Shown here: in pieces, positions 61,510-64,000 of the stretch | How the letters are laid out: each line of letters begins with the position of its first letter | Numbering within the stretch: position 1 is the first letter of the stretch | Origin: Dillenia suffruticosa | Taxonomy: Eukaryota > Streptophyta > Magnoliopsida > Dilleniales > Dilleniaceae | Length of the DNA stretch: 64,000 nt | Assembly: GCA_033439265.1 (NCBI GenBank) | Contig: JAVTVX010000017.1 | Coordinates: 4,373,001-4,437,000 of the forward strand | Reading direction: 5' to 3' | Notes under the pieces: model-generated | What the model saw: only the letters and a program-made list of their open reading frames with translations | Told to the model about the DNA's origin: nothing | Databases searched by the model: none | Made by a program: the position numbers and the translations under genes

Positions 61510-62693
61510 TTTTCTTAAATACAAGATAAAAAAAAAAAAAGAAAAGCCTAAATGGCATGTGGGCAACAGTTGTAAGTTGCATCAGGGTTTGCTGGTTTAT
61601 TTTGGATTTTACGGGCCAGATCGTGAAATGTGGGTCCACTAGCTCTCTTTCTAGCTTTCCAGTTTAATGGGCCGAGGCTGCGGCTCATTAAGAAGGGTCC
61701 CAAAAACAAATGACGAAAGGTGCTTTCTGCTTCGGTGCCCTGTCCCCGTGTCTTAATCTTGTTTTTTCCTCATCTTTTTCGACTACTGGAATGGAAACTC
61801 ATCGTATTTTCATTTTGATCATATAACAAAATAGAAAGTAGCCAATCATTCTTGCCCCAAATCATTCTTCCAATTAGTTTTTACCTGGGCAACTGTTAAA
61901 GCTCTGAATTTATAAGCCAAAGAAGAAGAAGAAGCTGGCAATTAAGCAATAGATTAGGCATCGGAGAAACAAGTCAGCAATCTTCTGAAATCTAAAGAAA
62001 AAGAAAATTGGGAGCATCTTACCCAAAAAGAGGAAATTTGAATGTGACAAATGAATCTTCTTCCCTTATCCCCTTTATATGTAAATTTCAGAAAAATTGT
62101 TTAATTAATCTGCTGACACTTGGCATTTGCTAGATCCTCGTTGTGCCCAGAACTCCATCTTTGTGATGACATGTAATCCAATAAGCCAAAAACTACTCAC
62201 TGCACTCACTCCATATTTTGGCAGATATTTTCTCAAAATACCATTTATTATGATACAATTACTAATTTAGGCACATATAAACATTTTTTTATGTACAGTA
62301 CAAATCATGTGAAATATGGACAATAAATTGAGATGTGAATTTTACAATATCTCAAAGTTACTTATTATGATATGTGTTAGTTACTTTTTGAATTTTGGGC
62401 CACATCATCAAGTGTCATGCATCAAATGTGAATGAAAGAGTAAGATTTCTACATTTTATTTTAGATTTTTTGGTTTCCCATTTCTATGTGCCTTCAAAAG
62501 AGGTAAATTTTTTTCCGCCATTGATGCACAGAGCCAACCTTACCATTAGTGTTACTTACACAAGGATTGGTGATATATGAGATGCGATGTTAGAAAGAAG
62601 AAAAAGAAGAACAAGAAGAAGAATAAAAACACAAGACAAATAGAGATAAGCCCGATGACTCATGACCCTGTATCTTGCCTCCACAAGGTTGTG

Positions 62694-62697
<4 letters not shown>

Positions 62698-62727
<30 letters not shown>
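62698..62727 (+). repeat. (CT)n microsatellite
   Basis: CT dinucleotide run in the gene-free flank. Confidence 0.9.
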
Positions 62728-62731
<4 letters not shown>

Positions 62732-64000
62732 TCGTTGTTTTTCATAATATGCCAACTGGGGGTGGGGGACCAAAATCCATCACTTATCTGCTAACTTTAT
62801 AACTTGGTGTCCTCAAAAGCCCTTATCCCATTGATGGAAACCTACCCTTCTTGGCTTAGCCTATCCTCTATTGAAGGACAAAAAAAGGGGAAGAAAAAGG
62901 AAGTTGGACGTCAGATAGTATTAATGGTGCATTTCCTCGTGGGTCAGTAAATTGGTCCCCCCCAATATATGTTTTCGTCGCATCTCCACCAAATTTATTC
63001 TTTGAATCCTTAACACGCGCGAAGTCACACGAATGCAAATGACTAATGGATCAATAGATGTTATTTTTTTTAATGAATTTCATTTTTTTTTTCTTGTTGC
63101 TCGTTATTTTAGTTGTACGTATTCAAATTTATCATTCCATGATACAACAAAAAAATATTTTGGGGTATTAAAGTGGTATTATTGATGTGGGAATCCAGTT
63201 AGCTTCTCAAGGTGAGATTTCGGCTTTTTACAACATAGGTCAAAGAATTATAAGAAAATATATCTACCACTGACACTGATCCTTCAACCCTCGAGTCAGA
63301 GACTCAGAGGTGGAGTTAGAGAAAGAAAGAAGAACAGATCTTAGGGAGACAAAAGTTGGTATTTGAAGATAACGAAAGGACTACTCTAGCCCCAGTGTAA
63401 CCAGCTTCACCACATTCAAGATACTCCTTGAATTGTGCATTGTCTTACATGCTTGGGGTGCAAGGCTTAACCCCATGTCATGGTACGGGAGACTTTGTAA
63501 GCCTAGCTTGATGGCTAAGATATATGATTTATACTCATATCAAATATAAATTAAAAAAAAAAATTATCATATGCAAATAATTATAAATTTACTATCATTA
63601 CATAGCAAAGATCGTCCCTCCCATGAAATAGTCCTTCCGGCTTAAGTTCGACCAGGTGTTGGGTTGTTGGTCTTTTTTCTTTTTTGTATGATCTAATTAT
63701 TATTGAACAAAATAATAGTTTCTACTTTTTATTTTTTATTTTTTTGAAATTTTAAGGGTGAAAAAATTTATGGAAAGGGACAGCTTTATAAGAGAATATG
63801 CAAATATTAATGGAACGTCAATTTCAAAGAGGGTGACTTCGATGCGGCAACAAGAAAAAAGATGGACCATATTGATTCACCTGGGAATACTTTTCTTTTG
63901 GGCTGAAGGCTACCCCTCCCGATTTGAATCCAATTCTCGCCTGAGTCTCGTCCCACTAAGAACTCCACATCATTCTACATTTCTCCCGCCGGGCCTTAAA

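Larger units (their letters stand above)
57742..64000. other. Upstream region of the Ca2+-ATPase gene and gene-free flank
   Basis: The first part is the ACA leader and promoter, with a TTC repeat and a GA run at 57841-57860. A GC-richer island at about 58640-59030 carries three TCP-type GGNCCCAC motifs. The rest is very AT-rich, with a TA repeat (60473-60497), an ATA repeat (61489-61509), a GGGCTT-type hexamer array near 61112-61150 and a CT run (62698-62727). Open frames are short and none is domain-like. Confidence 0.55.

Noticed and set aside
1..64000. CRISPR array, operon or prokaryotic defence system
   Set aside because: The DNA is clearly a plant nuclear genome with spliced genes. Repeats are microsatellites and tandem duplications without regular spacers.

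Overview
The window is nuclear DNA of a flowering plant, most likely a eudicot. Genes are split by many GT-AG introns, intergenic DNA is AT-rich with long CT/GA, TTA and poly-A tracts, and all recognisable proteins are closest to land-plant families. No bacterial, organellar or viral gene cluster is visible. All reading frames were assembled by eye from splice sites and conserved protein blocks. The six multi-exon models with a known family keep an open frame from ATG to stop, which supports the junctions.

Layout, left to right: an adenine phosphoribosyltransferase gene (+, 1009-4724); a 7.6 kb intergenic stretch with a MITE-like element and microsatellites; a class II RSL bHLH root-hair regulator (+, 12415-13900); a decayed DUF247/UPF0481 pseudogene (-, about 17073-18203); an initiator tRNA-Met (+, 19501-19572); an ASCC2-like CUE-domain gene (+, 19789-26517); a small unrecognised three-exon gene encoding 95 residues (+, 28110-32443); an IFRD/SAT32 gene of 13 exons (-, 34018-40785) with a solo LTR in one intron; a 7.4 kb intergenic stretch; a D-type cyclin of the CYCD5 group (+, 48217-49714); an autoinhibited P2B Ca2+-ATPase of the ACA1/ACA2 group (-, 52353-57741) whose 3' end is tandemly duplicated; and 6 kb of AT-rich flank with no gene I can support.

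The gene order is informative. From memory of the Arabidopsis map, RSL4 (At1g27740), the CUE protein (At1g27752), SAT32 (At1g27760) and ACA1 (At1g27770) are neighbours in this order, while CYCD5;1 (At4g37630) lies beside ACA2 (At4g37640). This window carries both sets in one segment, as expected for an ancestral arrangement later split by duplication and gene loss in Arabidopsis.

The genes do not form one pathway. They cover purine salvage, root-hair transcription, RNA or ribosome-linked ubiquitin recognition, salt tolerance, cell-cycle entry and calcium export. I found no convincing undescribed multi-gene system. The best leads are structural: the 372 bp duplication at the ACA 3' end, an in-frame stop-free intron in the CUE gene, a partial exon duplication in the APT intron, and the solo LTR with intact target-site duplication inside SAT32.
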